Source of the DNA: Alnus glutinosa
Taxonomy: Eukaryota > Streptophyta > Magnoliopsida > Fagales > Betulaceae
DNA length: 64,000 nucleotides
NCBI RefSeq assembly: GCF_958979055.1
Contig: NC_084886.1
Location: 42,024,654 to 42,088,653 of the forward strand
Direction: 5' to 3'
The position numbers were made by a program, and so were the translations under genes. Below, piece by piece: positions 33,438 through 44,488 of this stretch. Positions within the stretch are counted from its first letter, which is position 1. Each line of letters begins with the position of its first letter. The notes beneath the pieces are model-generated. The model was not told the origin of the DNA, did not search any database, and saw only the letters and a program-made list of their open reading frames with translations.

Positions 33438-33743
33438 GCCATGTTTGACAAACATGAGCCAAACCGCACACAGAAACGAACGCAATGAAATCCAGAGACT
33501 TGAAAATGTGATGGTTTTCGGCCCATCTGGGGCTCTCGTGTTTGTATAACAGGCCTAACTGGGCCGGGCCTATTTGCTAAACATACGGGGGGGCCAACTG
33601 GACAGTCGTTTAGCCAAATTGTCCGTGTCAAACAACCGCCGTTAATCATTTCTTTGATTTCCCCTTTGATTCCTCTCGCTCTGATCCGTCTTCGATAGTT
33701 CGCGGCTCGCGAAGAGGGAATGAGACGGAGGTAGAAGTGAAAG
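33438..33743. promoter_or_regulatory. Short shared region between divergent NAXD and OEP7-like genes
   Basis: Only 306 bp separate the two start codons. Both leaders and promoters must fit here, so it is probably bidirectional. It is GC-richer than the surroundings and has no clear TATA box in either direction. Confidence 0.5.
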
Positions 33744-33902
33744 ATGGATCAAAGGACGAAGATGAATGCGATTAGGTCGGGGATAGTGGTGGTGGGAACT
33801 TTGGCATTCGGATACCTAACCCTACAGCTGGGGTTCAAGCCCTTTCTCGAGAAAGCTCAAGAAAAACTCGAAAAACCTGACCCCTCTCCACCCTCCCAGT
33901 AG
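33744..33902 (+). CDS. OEP7: OEP7-like small chloroplast outer-envelope protein
   Basis: A single exon of 52 residues. It has a short polar start, one hydrophobic segment (GIVVVGTLAFGYLTLQLGF, about 13-31) followed by a Lys-rich flank (KPFLEKAQEKLEKP), and a Pro/Ser tail. This is the layout of the signal-anchored OEP7/OEP6 family, which has a single membrane span plus a positive C-terminal flank that directs it to the chloroplast outer envelope without a cleaved transit peptide. The family also has the LxFKPFL(E/D)K phrase seen here. It lies divergent to NAXD. Its shortness makes the family call less certain than the other genes, but the frame, start context (AAAGATGGATC) and composition all look coding. 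Confidence 0.75.
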   Translation: MDQRTKMNAIRSGIVVVGTLAFGYLTLQLGFKPFLEKAQEKLEKPDPSPPSQ

Positions 33903-34800
33903 ACACGCCACACTCTTAGCTCTCTTTTAGATCCCTTTTTTTTTTTTTTTTTTGTCGGGTTTGTTTCTGTACTCAACTGAGCTACGGTCTGTCTGGATCG
34001 AGAGACAAGGGGAGATAAAGGTATGGTTGATATACCCCTTTGCTCTCTTATTTCTTAGTGGAATTGGGCATAGAGAAATTTTTATTTTATTTTATTTTTT
34101 GTTGAAAACCATGATATTCATGGGGTGCGAAAAAAGATTAGGACTTTGTAGGGCCACTCTCAGTTAGAGGGTTAAGATTTTGGAAACTTGGCCACTCTAT
34201 GAAATGATTTTCAAAGCCATTTAGACTGCAATGTGTAGCCTTTATCGTCTTTTAGCTGTTTAAACCACCTTGATCCCCCAATGAAGGAAGACACTGGGAT
34301 ATTAACACCCTTTGAGTCTGCTTCTTCTTCTTTTTCCATTCTCTATAATATTGATGACAATGGTCAAATTATCTGGTCTCTGTTAAACTCCGAAGTTTAT
34401 ATCATGAATGGTTTTTTACTAAATTCAGTTTGAGTTTGCTTTGTGACTAATTCCATATTTAAGCTTCATTACTATCGTTATTCATATCTGTTATTGGTAA
34501 AGATGCATCTTGCGCATTAACATATACACTTGTTCAATATGTATCTTTTGTAGTTGACAGAAATTTAACAGTTTCTTCCAAACCCATTTCATTGACATGT
34601 AATTTCCGCATACAGTTTAATGGTTGATCTCAGGGAGTGATGACAAACCACAACATTACTATTGGTTTGAAATATTTCTCACTTTGGATGCTATTTGTAT
34701 GAATAGAGGTTACGAATTGGGGGAGGGGAACAGATTAATGTAACAAACTAAGATATGTTATATTTTGCATATCATGTTAATTGTTTCGAAATCTGTGTTA
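33903..34800. other. Downstream region of the OEP7-like gene, no gene seen
   Basis: T-rich DNA with a T run at about 33937-33953 that probably includes the OEP7-like 3' untranslated region. Nothing else recognised. Confidence 0.4.
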
Positions 34801-35277
34801 GATGGATTGGCAAGAAAATTTGGAAGATGAAGATGAAAATTGGTTACTGAATTGATATCAAAGAAGACGGATGGCTGTGGCTCAAGTTCTTTGTTTGGTC
34901 ACATATGAAATGTACATGGGTCATGTATAATGCCATAAATACCTTGTTGATCAGCCTGCAGCATCTTTGAATAGCAAAAAACACAAGGGTTTGGGGGATG
35001 ATTTTTGTATGTGAGAGTTTGAAGGTATAAGGGCAGCAATTAAAAATGTTGCAGAAGCAATCAGGGAGGGAAATGCTATTATAAAGAAAGGTCAAGCTCA
35101 TGTTTAATTGGAGGAAGAAGTTTTTTCTGAATTGGTGAACATGGGTGTTGAACGGAACTTACGCTACCGGGCCTATACTTTCCTTACTGAAGATGCTGTG
35201 GGGGTGTTCTTTGGCTGCCCAATTGATGAGCACAAGAAGTTTTTGCTTCAAATGATGTGTGGTCCCTTTGATCCTTG
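34801..35277 (+). pseudogene. Broken Myb/SANT-like (transposon-associated) protein remnant
   Basis: The first part reads MDWQENLEDEDENWLLN then a stop, followed by MAVAQVLCLVTYEMYMG. The second part (35020-35277) reads GIRAAIKNVAEAIREGNAII..., a stop, then EEEVFSELVNMGV and FFGCPIDEHKKFLLQMM. That C-terminal block is typical of plant Myb/SANT-like (Myb_DNA-bind_3) proteins, many of which accompany PIF/Harbinger elements. At least two stops and a frame change disrupt it, and the DNA-binding domain itself is missing. Confidence 0.6.
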
Positions 35278-35289
35278 ATGAGCCTGTGT

Positions 35290-35755
35290 TATGGTGAATG
35301 AGACAAGATGGAACTTCTTTGTGATGTTTTGTGGTTGTTTCTTTTGTGGATGATTAGGTGTGTTTTCTTCTTCTTCTTTCTTTGTGATGTTCTTCCCTGG
35401 CATTTTAGTTCTTGTTAGAGCCCCTCACCAAATTTGCCGAGAAAAAACTTTCTCCACTTCATATTTTATATTTCTTCAATTTCTTACTCTTGTCTTGCTT
35501 CAAGAGTTGATTACTGATGCTGTGGGTTCCTTCATTTCGAATTTTTGGATGATAATCATGAAGTTTGTAGCTTATTTGATATACCCATAGGATGACTCTA
35601 TATATTTTTTCGTTGATGTTGGAAACTTGGGAGTGAAAACCAAAAACACCTTGAATATTCATGAAATTGGTTGGATGTTGATACTGGTTTTGGATTCATC
35701 TGTGATTGGGTGATAATATAGTTGATGATTTTCGATTTGTAGTTATATCCATGGA
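35290..35755. other. Spacer after the Myb/SANT remnant
   Basis: T-rich DNA; the only open frames are short and unsupported. Confidence 0.4.
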
Positions 35756-35756
35756 A

Positions 35757-36252
35757 TTTGTGGTTCAATCAATAGGCCCATGAATTGATTTGTCAATTTT
35801 CTGTTCCAAATCTACTGCCATCGGATCTTTCTTTCAGTTTTCAATCTTAATCAAATATAAAAAGAAAATGATATTCGAGGTTGCGGTTTTTCCATTTGTA
35901 CAGCTTTCTGAGTTTCCCTCCAGGCCTTGAAGGTAAGACAATCCTTCTTTAACTATTGCTTTAAATTTTAATGCATGTTAAGTTCTCAGTTTATTCTTGA
36001 ACGTTGAAAGTTTTTCAATTTCCTGCTCTGGTAGCTGGGTTTGGATTGTTTTCAAATATGATAGACGAACTGTTTTAATGAACTGGGTTTTGATTTTAAT
36101 TGATTGTTTTGCAGATTAAGAGTTCAATGATGTTATTATGGATGGTTTGATTGCTAATATGAATGGATTTTAAAGAACTGTGTTTTGATTTTTAAGGAAT
36201 AGTTGACTGCTTATGTGGATGTCGATAGTTTTAAAGCATTTTGAAGACTTGA
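35757..36252. repeat. Segmental direct repeat, copy 1
   Basis: From about 'cccatgaattgatttgtca' to 'gttttaaagcattttgaaga', this matches 36885-37347 with small indels. The unit spacing is about 1.1 kb. It holds intron/leader-like T-rich sequence (CTTGAAGGTAAGACAAT..TTGTTTTGCAG) rather than coding frames. Confidence 0.85.
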
Positions 36253-36884
36253 GTTTGATTGTTGTGTGTTCTGTTCTGGAAATTTTTATGGTTGTTAATC
36301 GAAGGTGATCTATAGTTGATTTTTGCTTGTTGGATTGATTGTCATAGGCTCCGGGGGCGATAGTAATGGAGTTGTTATTTCCTATAAAATTTGTTTCGAA
36401 TGTTGCGAAGAATTTTGAGCATAATGTTATATTTATGTTCCATTTAGACAATTCGGGTCATTATTGTTGCTGGTTAATTTTCAGGTTCTGGGTGAGTACA
36501 TGTCTTCTCAATTTTTGGATGATAATCATGAATTATGTTTAGGAAATCTGTGTCATAAATGTTTCACATTGGATCAATTAGTGTGGTCATTAAGGTTTCT
36601 TGGGATCACTTTGCTCATTGTTTTGAGAACATTTGTTTGATTAGTGAAAATATGGAAAACGGGTTGCAATTTTTATTTTATTTTTTCTAATTGAAAGGGG
36701 GAAAAGGGTTACAAGAGAGGATATTTCCCACTCTTGATCCGGATGAAAAAAAAAAAAAAAGCATGGGTGATCTTATGGGAATGCTTTCAAACACTAGGAG
36801 AAGCGGCTTATTTAGTCAAATAATGTGTTCTAAAGTTAGCACTTTAAAAATAATGTGTTCTCCGTCATATCCATGAATTGATTT

Positions 36885-37347
36885 GTGGTTCAATCGATAG
36901 ACCCATGAATTGATTTGTCAGTTTTCTGTTCCAAATCAACTGCCATCGGATCTTTATTTCAGTTTTCAATCTTAATCAACTATAAAAAGAAAAATGATAT
37001 TCGAGGGTGCAGCTTTTCCATTTGTACAGCTTTCTGAGTGCCTTGAAGGTAAGACAATCTTTCTTTAACTTTTGCTTTAAATTTTAATGCATGTTTAGTT
37101 CTCACTTTATTCTTGAACGTTGAAAGTTTTTCAATTTCCTGCTCTGGTAGCTGGGTTTGGATCTTTTTGAAATATGATAGACGAACTATTTTAATGAACT
37201 GGGTTTTGATTTTAATTGATTGTTTCGCAGTTTAAGAGTTCAATGATCTCATTATGGATGGTTTGATTGCTAATATGAATGGATTTTTAAGGCATGGTTG
37301 ACTGCTTATGTGGATGTCGATAGTTTTAAAGCATTTTAAAGAGTTGA
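36885..37347. repeat. Segmental direct repeat, copy 2
   Basis: Second copy of the unit at 35757-36252. The leading phrase 'tttgtggttcaatcgatagacccatgaattga' also matches the sequence just before copy 1. The donor-like CTTGAAGGTAAGACAAT and acceptor-like TTGTTTCGCAG are both retained. Confidence 0.85.
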
Positions 37348-37354
37348 GATCTGT

Positions 37355-37870
37355 ACAAAAACCCTAGGGCAGCAAGAACAAAGACATGATATACGACGGT
37401 ATGGCATTAGCAACTGACTTAAGGAGAGTGGTTGTAGCCGCCTGGGAAAGCAATTTTGATTTCCAACCGGAAATCTTTGAAAGCATTTTGTCCTTCAAAT
37501 CAGCAAAGGATCTCTTCTTGCTTCTACGAAAGAAAAGGTGGATCCCGAGATATTTAGCCTTAGCCGAAATGTTGAGGAAGATACTGCATGCTTACAGTTT
37601 TTGCTAAAGAAGATAGCAGACTTGGAGGAGTTTATCTTCTGCCCAGACCCAACTAGAATAAGTGGAAAGGCAGTCTTGGATCACTCTTGCTTCTGACTCT
37701 CTGAGAGACATTAGCTTTGGAGAAGAACAGCAAATAAAAAAGATGGGAAACAGTAGGACGTTGCCTGCCTATTCTGATACCATGGATATTACCCAAGTTT
37801 TCCTCTCTGATGATGATTCTAGATAGAGCTTCAGCCTTCAGATTCTTCTCCACAGAATCTGAAACCCAAT
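37355..37870 (-). pseudogene. LINE (L1-type) reverse transcriptase fragment, catalytic box deleted
   Basis: The minus strand carries plant LINE RT blocks: AEALSRIIIREENLGNIHGI and RPTVSHLF, then FSKANVS, then GQKINSSKSAIFFS-like sequence in another frame, and AKYLGIHLFFRRSKKRSFAD and ISGWKSKLLSQAATTTLLKS. Where F/YADD should follow HLF, the sequence goes directly to LLFFSK, so the catalytic Asp-Asp residues are missing. At least one frame change follows. It is non-functional. Confidence 0.8.
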
Positions 37871-38407
37871 TCCTTGAAACTCAATCCTCGCAACCCATAT
37901 CCATAAATCCTAACGAATAGTTTTTCTGAACTTCGAACAATTTTTTAAAGTTTTAAACTATCACAAATCCAATTCTCAAATCCTTCTACTCAAACTACTT
38001 TTGAACGAGAACTCAATTCTCCAATAACAAAATTCAAAATCCAAATCAATCTGATTCCATCAATGTTCTCAATCCTCCCATATTTACTTTCCTGATACTC
38101 AAATTCAAACCCGTGTCTTGTGGATTCGGATCTGCAGTCAACCAAAATCCAATGTTTTTTTTTTTTTTTTTTTTTTTTCAGAAAATATAACCAGTTGCTG
38201 AAGGCTGAAGCTAAACCCATTTTTTCTTAGAGACTGAACTGAAATTCAAATTTGCGTGAATATGATTGAAACAAGGGTTGGAAGGTCCAGATTAAAATTC
38301 AATTGCTCAAAGACTAATTAGAGAAAAGAAGGAGAAGAAGAACTAGATCGAGAAGAGGAAGCTGACTGTTAGAGATTGTTCAGTACAGAGCAATTTTTTT
38401 GTTCCTT
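37871..38407. other. Spacer with T run, no gene seen
   Basis: A-rich and C-rich DNA and a T run at about 38154-38179 that may be the poly(A) tail of another minus-strand retroelement. Confidence 0.4.
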
Positions 38408-38415
38408 TTTTTTTT

Positions 38416-38468
<53 letters not shown>

Positions 38469-39400
38469 GATACAACAAAAAACCAATTACAACAAAAAAT
38501 AAAAAACACAAATACAGTAGGGCCTGAGCAACCCAAAATTTAAACAATGAACATAAGTACACGGGGCAATGCTTCTGAAGATGCGGGCCTTTTGACTTGA
38601 GGCATGGATCCCACAAAGTCGGAGTCACCATTAAAGGTGATTTGACAAGTATATTGAGTCACAATGACCCAAACACAAAAACAAGGGTGAACATAGGGAG
38701 ATGGGTACAACAAAAAACCAAGAAATACATAAAAAAAAAAAAAAAAAAAAACACACACAAACAGCAGCACTTGTACGGGTTGGGTGGGAAGCCGTTCTTG
38801 GAGGCGCGTGAGAAACACGCGTCTCCCAAGGGTGGCCTCTCAACAACAGGGAAAATAGGAATCAATTAAAGCCGCCGAGGGCTGAAGCGAAAGGTGGAGG
38901 AGGATGCAGGCATGAGCTCCACGCGCTAGTTGATAAAAAGAGCATTCGGGTGCGTGGGAAGCACGCACCGACATCTAGGCGACGATGGAGATGGAGAAGA
39001 CGGCCGGTGGACTCCTGAGACTCCGGAGAACCCTTTACCGATGAGCATATCTTAAGAGAGAGGACGAAAGGGAGAAGATTTAAGTCCAAAAAACCTAAAC
39101 CAAACACCAAACAAAAAATCCTCAAAACATGGTGGGTGATGGGGGATAGGCTCAAGAAACATTGTTGATTAGATGAAAGCAAGTAAAAAACTGGAAAGAA
39201 GAGAGAAAACTCTGGTGCAAAGCCAGCTCTGAGGGAGGTCCTCCAATGCAAAGCCAGCTCGGTGGTTTGAGAGAGAGCTATCAGACTTATTTGATCAAAG
39301 ATAGTTGTGTGGTTGTAGGGAGGGGGAAGAGATGACAGAAACGAAGGAGATTTCCCTCCCATGGAGGGTGCACCAGTAGAGAACGAAAGGGGGTGATATT
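38408..39400 (-). mobile_element. Poly(A)-tailed retroelement copy C (family of the 1.3-2.9 kb arms)
   Basis: On the minus strand the element ends …GTTTAAATTTTGGGTTGCTCAGG…GTTGTATCTATAA, then a poly(A) tail of more than 50 bases (T run at 38409-38466). The same 3' sequence is found in copy A at 1248-1400. A 166-codon minus-strand frame (38862-39362) resembles no known protein. I infer a LINE-derived, 3'-end-containing family. Confidence 0.6.
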
Positions 39401-40002
39401 TCTAGAGAAAAGTTGGAGCGTCTCTCACTAGATGAGCAGGGAGATCCTTAGGGTCCAATGTATGAGATTAACTGGGATATTCGAATAGAGGAATAACTTG
39501 AAATATGGCGACATAGTATATACATTGAAACTCAGATTATTCGAAGTGATTGACTGGGATATTCGAACATGTATTATGGGGTTGAGAAAATTTAAAATTA
39601 GAGTTTTAATCCAGCTCTGTGCCCTCAATGGGGTAGTTGTGTTTATGGATTTGTTTTTACATTCTGATCTTTTTTATTGCTGTTATTTGACTAGTTTATG
39701 TATATAGAATGGATTGTATTGCTTGGGAAATTTGTTTAACAAAGTAAATGCCAATGGGTGCCTGGTAAATGAGTTGAGAAGCTCTTTATATGTGTGCCTG
39801 TTCGTAATTAGAATGAAATTAGTGTGAACTTTTGACTAAAACATAAGCAATTAGTTGCGAAAATGGGCTCATCATTCTGGAACCTGTTTGAATCAAAGTA
39901 GTGAAAAATAATTTGGACAGAATTAGAATTAACTTATTGGGCCTTAAATGTGGTAAAGAGTGCACATTTCAGGCCGAAAAGGCCTTGAAAAGTTTTTTAT
40001 AG
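39400..40002. other. AT-rich spacer
   Basis: The phrase ACTGGGATATTCGAA occurs twice (39473 and 39553 approx.). No gene seen. Confidence 0.4.
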
Positions 40003-40425
40003 GGAAAAGTACATTTACTTCCCTTAAACTATCACTCATTTGTCAATGTGCTTCCCAAACTACCAATTGTATTAATGTTCCCCTTAAACTATCAAACATT
40101 ATCAATATCTTCTCAATAACAAAAACACGCTTCATAAAATTAGAAAAATTCTTAAAATTATATAAAAACAAAAATATATAGATTTTTTAACCTAGGTTTT
40201 TCGTTTTTTTGAATTTTATTTTATATAATTTTCAGTTTGGATCACCCCTTGAATTTTCATTTTTCTCTTTTTTTGTTTCTCGAATTCGTAGGGATATATT
40301 TGTCTTATTGAAACTTTTTTAGAGTTTTTTTTGTCTTTTTGTTGATTTAATGGAAGACATTGACATTTTTTTTGTTATTTGAAGGTACGTTAACAATTGA
40401 GTGTAATTTAAAGGGTATATGTACT
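40003..40425. mobile_element. Foldback MITE-like element
   Basis: The left end GGGAAAAGTACATTTACTTCCCTTAAACTA-type sequence is the imperfect inverse of the right end (TTAACAATTGAGTGTAATTTAAAGGGTATATGTACTT). Non-coding, about 420 bp. A related left end appears at about 63778. Confidence 0.55.
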
Positions 40426-40429
40426 TCTT

Positions 40430-40896
40430 TTTTTCTTTTTTCTTTTAAAAGAAAAAAAGGCCCCAAAATATCTAAAGTAAGTCCAAAACCCAAAATACGC
40501 CCAAAAGACCCAATCTTTTAAAAAGGAGGTTAGTGGTGCAGTGTGGTTATTAAATAACTGCGAATCACATAGGCAGTTAGTGGAAACGATTATCATTTTC
40601 AATAGTCGTAACCCTTTTTTTACCCTTAAATTGTCTGGATCGCTCTCCTCCTAGAAATATCTTCGAAAGCAAACAAATTTTGACTAATTCCCACTTTACA
40701 ACAACTTCTTATGTGGAATAATACAACAATGAACAAAACTGAGTCAGACCACTGGAGTCCTGGAAATCACTCGATTAACTGCATATTTTTCAAAATTATT
40801 TATAGATAATTCAAAACACAAAACACAAGTATATTTAGCTCATCTCTTAACAATTCCCATTTCTTTTCTTTCTTTCTTTCTTTCTTTCTTTTTTTT

Positions 40897-40932
<36 letters not shown>

Positions 40933-41399
40933 CCTTTTATTCTTTTAAATAAAAAAGGGCCCAAAATGTCTAATGTAAGCCCAAAACCCAAAGTGTGCCC
41001 AAAAAAACCCAATCTTTTAAAAAGGCGGTTAGTGGTGCAGTGCGATTATTAAATAACTGCTAATCACATAGGTAGTTAGCGGAAGCGATTATCATTTTCA
41101 ATAGCCGTAACCCTTTTTTTATCCTTAAATTGTCTGGATCGCTCTCCTCCTAGAAATATCTTCGAAAGCAAACAAATTTTGACTAATTCCCACTTTGCAA
41201 CAACTTCTTATGTGGAATAATACAACAATGAACAAAACTGAGTCAGACCACTGGAGTCCTAGAAATCACTCGATTAACTGCATATTTTTCAAAATTATTT
41301 ATAGATAATTCAAAACACAAAACACAAGTATATTTAGCTCATTTCTTAACAATTCCCATTTCTTTTCTTTCTTTCTTTCTTTCTTCTTTTTTCTTTTTT

Positions 41400-41430
<31 letters not shown>

Positions 41431-41445
41431 CTTTTTTAATAAAAT
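40430..41445. repeat. ~500-bp tandem duplication with (TTTC)n-poly(T) tracts
   Basis: Unit 1 (about 40430-40930) and unit 2 (about 40931-41445) share the same order: GGCCCAAAAT(A/G)TCTAA, CCCAATCTTTTAAAAAGG, GGTTAGTGGTGCAGTG, TTGTCTGGATCGCTCTCCTC, and TTCTTTCTTTCTTTC followed by a long T run. Identity is high. Lys-rich frames read from the T runs are artefacts. Confidence 0.9.
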
Positions 41446-41459
41446 AAACTTGCAATGTT

Positions 41460-44100
41460 TTTCTCGAATACTAATATATGTTCCTGGAATCCTGTCGACA
41501 TAACTCATGGAACTGAAATTGTACATCCCAATAATGCAAAACCATCAATCTCGGCATGACGGGTACGTTATGTTGTTTATGCCTCAATTCTTCTGTCCCC
41601 AACACAAATGACACGTGATTTCAACCTCCTAGACATTGGTACGTGGTCCCACAGTTACGTTTTATCAAGAAAAGTTAAGTGTTTCCCGCGTGCTTAGAGG
41701 TACACGACAATGTTATAGACTCTGTCGAAAAAAAATCTCGGAATCTAATTTGAAGAAAAATTCTGTCCAACCAAGATTGGTCCCAACTCCTAAGTACGCG
41801 TTGTACAAGTCTCTCGTTTTGATTACACTAAAATAATTGGTCTTATTGAAATTGCGTTTAAGATTGCGATTTCGTATACTAGAAGTGTAATTTTAAATTA
41901 AATTGCAGAAAATAAATAGTTAAAAAATTACTTATTTTTTAAAAACGTAAATCCAAACCGATCCTTACGCTAAAAGGAAGAAGTCAGTCTTGTTAATGGA
42001 GTTTACTCGAAGGATGAAGCCAAGTTTTGTTAATTAATGGAGTTCATCACGGAAAAAATTGATATATTTGTCCGAACATGATAGTCTAGATTCTTATTCA
42101 TTCTAAGAGATCATTTACCAAATAGCATCGTGCAAAGATGTAAGGTTTGACTTACTCTGAGAACAATATGTGGTCAAATTTCTAAATTAAATAAGACGGG
42201 ATAAATAATGTTTTTAAAGGATATTAGCATACTAATTGCTAATATCTTACTCCGTATTATGAGATGTGATCCCCAACGGATTGACTTATCCTCTACGAAC
42301 GCTAATAATTGATTATAAGTTGTCATGTCATGTCAATTGTTAGTTGTATTTTTTTAAAAAAAATATGTTCTTGGATAAATGGCACTCAACCAATGTACAT
42401 GTAGTGATGTGCCCACTTCAAAACTTTGACCCATTAATATTCCTAAAAAGATAATAGAATTAGTTCGTCTGAATTTTTTTATTTTTTTTAGAATTCGTCG
42501 CATGCTAATGTTCCTTATTGCATTATTGATTTTCACTTGTAGCATGTTTTATATATTAATTATATATAAAAAAATATATATATATATATAGTATAAATAT
42601 GCATTTCTTGCACGTCTTATTTTCCTTTCAAACATGTGGTGGCATGGTAGCAATCAATACAAAGTCAAACCGCAACTATTACAAGAAATCTTAATAAATT
42701 TCGTCAAGTGATGATTTAAAGTTTTATTCGCATATTATATTATTATTATTATTATTATTATATATGGCCTCTTTTCTCTATTGTACATAGAACAGGTCTA
42801 TAAACCCTTTATATGATCTTTGACCTATTATTACGGAGATTAAGGTTTATTTCTTCTTAATCATCGTGCATTGCATACAGTTATTGTGTAACATCGTTCT
42901 CGTGTATTTTCTCCAATGCAAGTTTGATTAATAAATCTAACGGAAGTGGGAAAAAAAAAATATTGAATTAATAGAATTTGAGTATTATAGAGTATATATA
43001 TGACTATGAAAAAGGTATCTATGAATACGATCCAAAATAAAAAGAACATATATAATTATATATTATATACATTTTAGAGCATTCACATTCCGCTCGGTGC
43101 TTCTTCTTTTCTTTTTTCTTTTTTTTTTTAAAAAAAAAAAAATATTTTTTTTCTATTTTACCGGCCTATTTTCATCTCATTCTCAAGTATCCATTTTTAT
43201 TATTCTATTTAAATATTTTATATACATATATATTTGGTGAATGACTAATATAAGTGATTTTTTTTTAATCCAAATTTACATTTCGAAGAGCTAAAATTAC
43301 CTTTAGCCCACCAATTATGAACTAGGATTCTCTCTAGTTGAGAGAAACTGGAGAGGAACCAATCTTTTATACACAAGGACATTTTTATAATTTTACATCA
43401 TATAAAATTATAAAAATACTTATATATATAAAGGCCGGCTCCTCTCTGGTTGAAAATCAAGCTAATAGGATGCTGATGCATCAATTATATAAGGGTAATG
43501 AGTATTTTTCTTTTATTTGGTGACGTGGGTTTTATACGTTGAAGTTAGTCCCTTGGCAGTCAAAATTAGGCCCATTTGAACCAGTTCCCTTCCACGCTAG
43601 GGCCTGGGCTGAGTCAATCGCAAAGGACACCGGCAGCCGGCAGTCGATCTTCATCGATTCATCGTACAAAGGAGAGAGTGTTTAGGAATACAAAGGGTAC
43701 TTTCGGAACAACGCTAATTATTTCGAATTTGCTTTACAGCCGTTGCGTTGTCGGGGCCATCGTTAGAGAAAGCAGCTTCCCACGCTCTATAGCTTCGTCG
43801 TGCATTTGACGACCCAATGAGAAATCATAAAACTTCTTCTTATCCAATAATATTTGTCCACGTTCTTAAGAAAACAGTGGGATTACAGTCTCCTAGCCGT
43901 TACCCACTTTCGCCATTTTAAACCACTTTCCCCACGACTAAACTAAAACCCATCCATATTCCATACCCACGTTTGTCTACTTCAGAGTTCACTCTCTCTC
44001 TATCTCTCTCCTCCATTATTTTTTATGAATAAAATTCATAATCATTTATTGGATTTGGAAATCCAACTCTTTGTTCTCGTAAACAGAAGATAACCCACGA
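41460..44100. other. Intergenic region before the TBL gene
   Basis: This stretch holds low-complexity AT DNA, an (AT)n at about 42572-42592, a (TTA)n at 42733-42761, and a possible MITE end (TTTTAGAGCATTCACA near 43074) whose partner I could not place. The 43560-43810 stretch is GC-richer and may contain upstream regulatory sequence. No gene supported. Confidence 0.45.
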
Positions 44101-44138
44101 GTATTTAACCGTTATTCAATCTAATAACCAAACCACTC

Positions 44139-44170
44139 TCTCTCTCTCTCTCTCTCTGTATTTATATAAA
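44139..44170 (+). promoter_or_regulatory. (TC)n tract and TATA box upstream of the TBL gene
   Basis: A CT dinucleotide run (44136-44157) is followed by TTATATAAA at 44162-44170, about 320 bases before the start codon. This is a typical plant core promoter arrangement (Y-patch plus TATA). A 5' leader of about 290 bases is inferred. Confidence 0.5.
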
Positions 44171-44488
44171 GTAACCGAAAAAAGAAGAAAGGGATGATGA
44201 AAATTATTCTGCCATGAATGTTTCCTTGCTTGAGCCACACCCATCTCTCTTGCTCTTTTTGAAAGGTAATTCATAATTTCATAGCCCAAACGAAACTGAA
44301 CTACCAAGCAAAGCAGTTCAAGACATGGTTCTACTCCACTATCCATGAGTTCTTATGTCGCTTACACTCTACACCGTTGCCTTATTTGTCCCACGCAGTT
44401 TTAGGACTTTTGTTTTTTCACTCAAATTTTGATCGTTTCCACCAGAGCAACAATACCCATATTCCCCACATTTCGCTCTTGAGCTCAA

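Noticed and set aside
37386-37607. A 73-codon plus-strand frame
   Set aside because: It is the antisense of the LINE reverse transcriptase fragment, which shows clear family motifs on the minus strand.
40800-41526. Lys-rich minus-strand frames
   Set aside because: Translation of poly(T)/TTTC tracts in the tandem duplication.
43576-43809. A 77-codon plus-strand frame upstream of TBL
   Set aside because: No recognisable family or splice context; composition is not convincingly coding.
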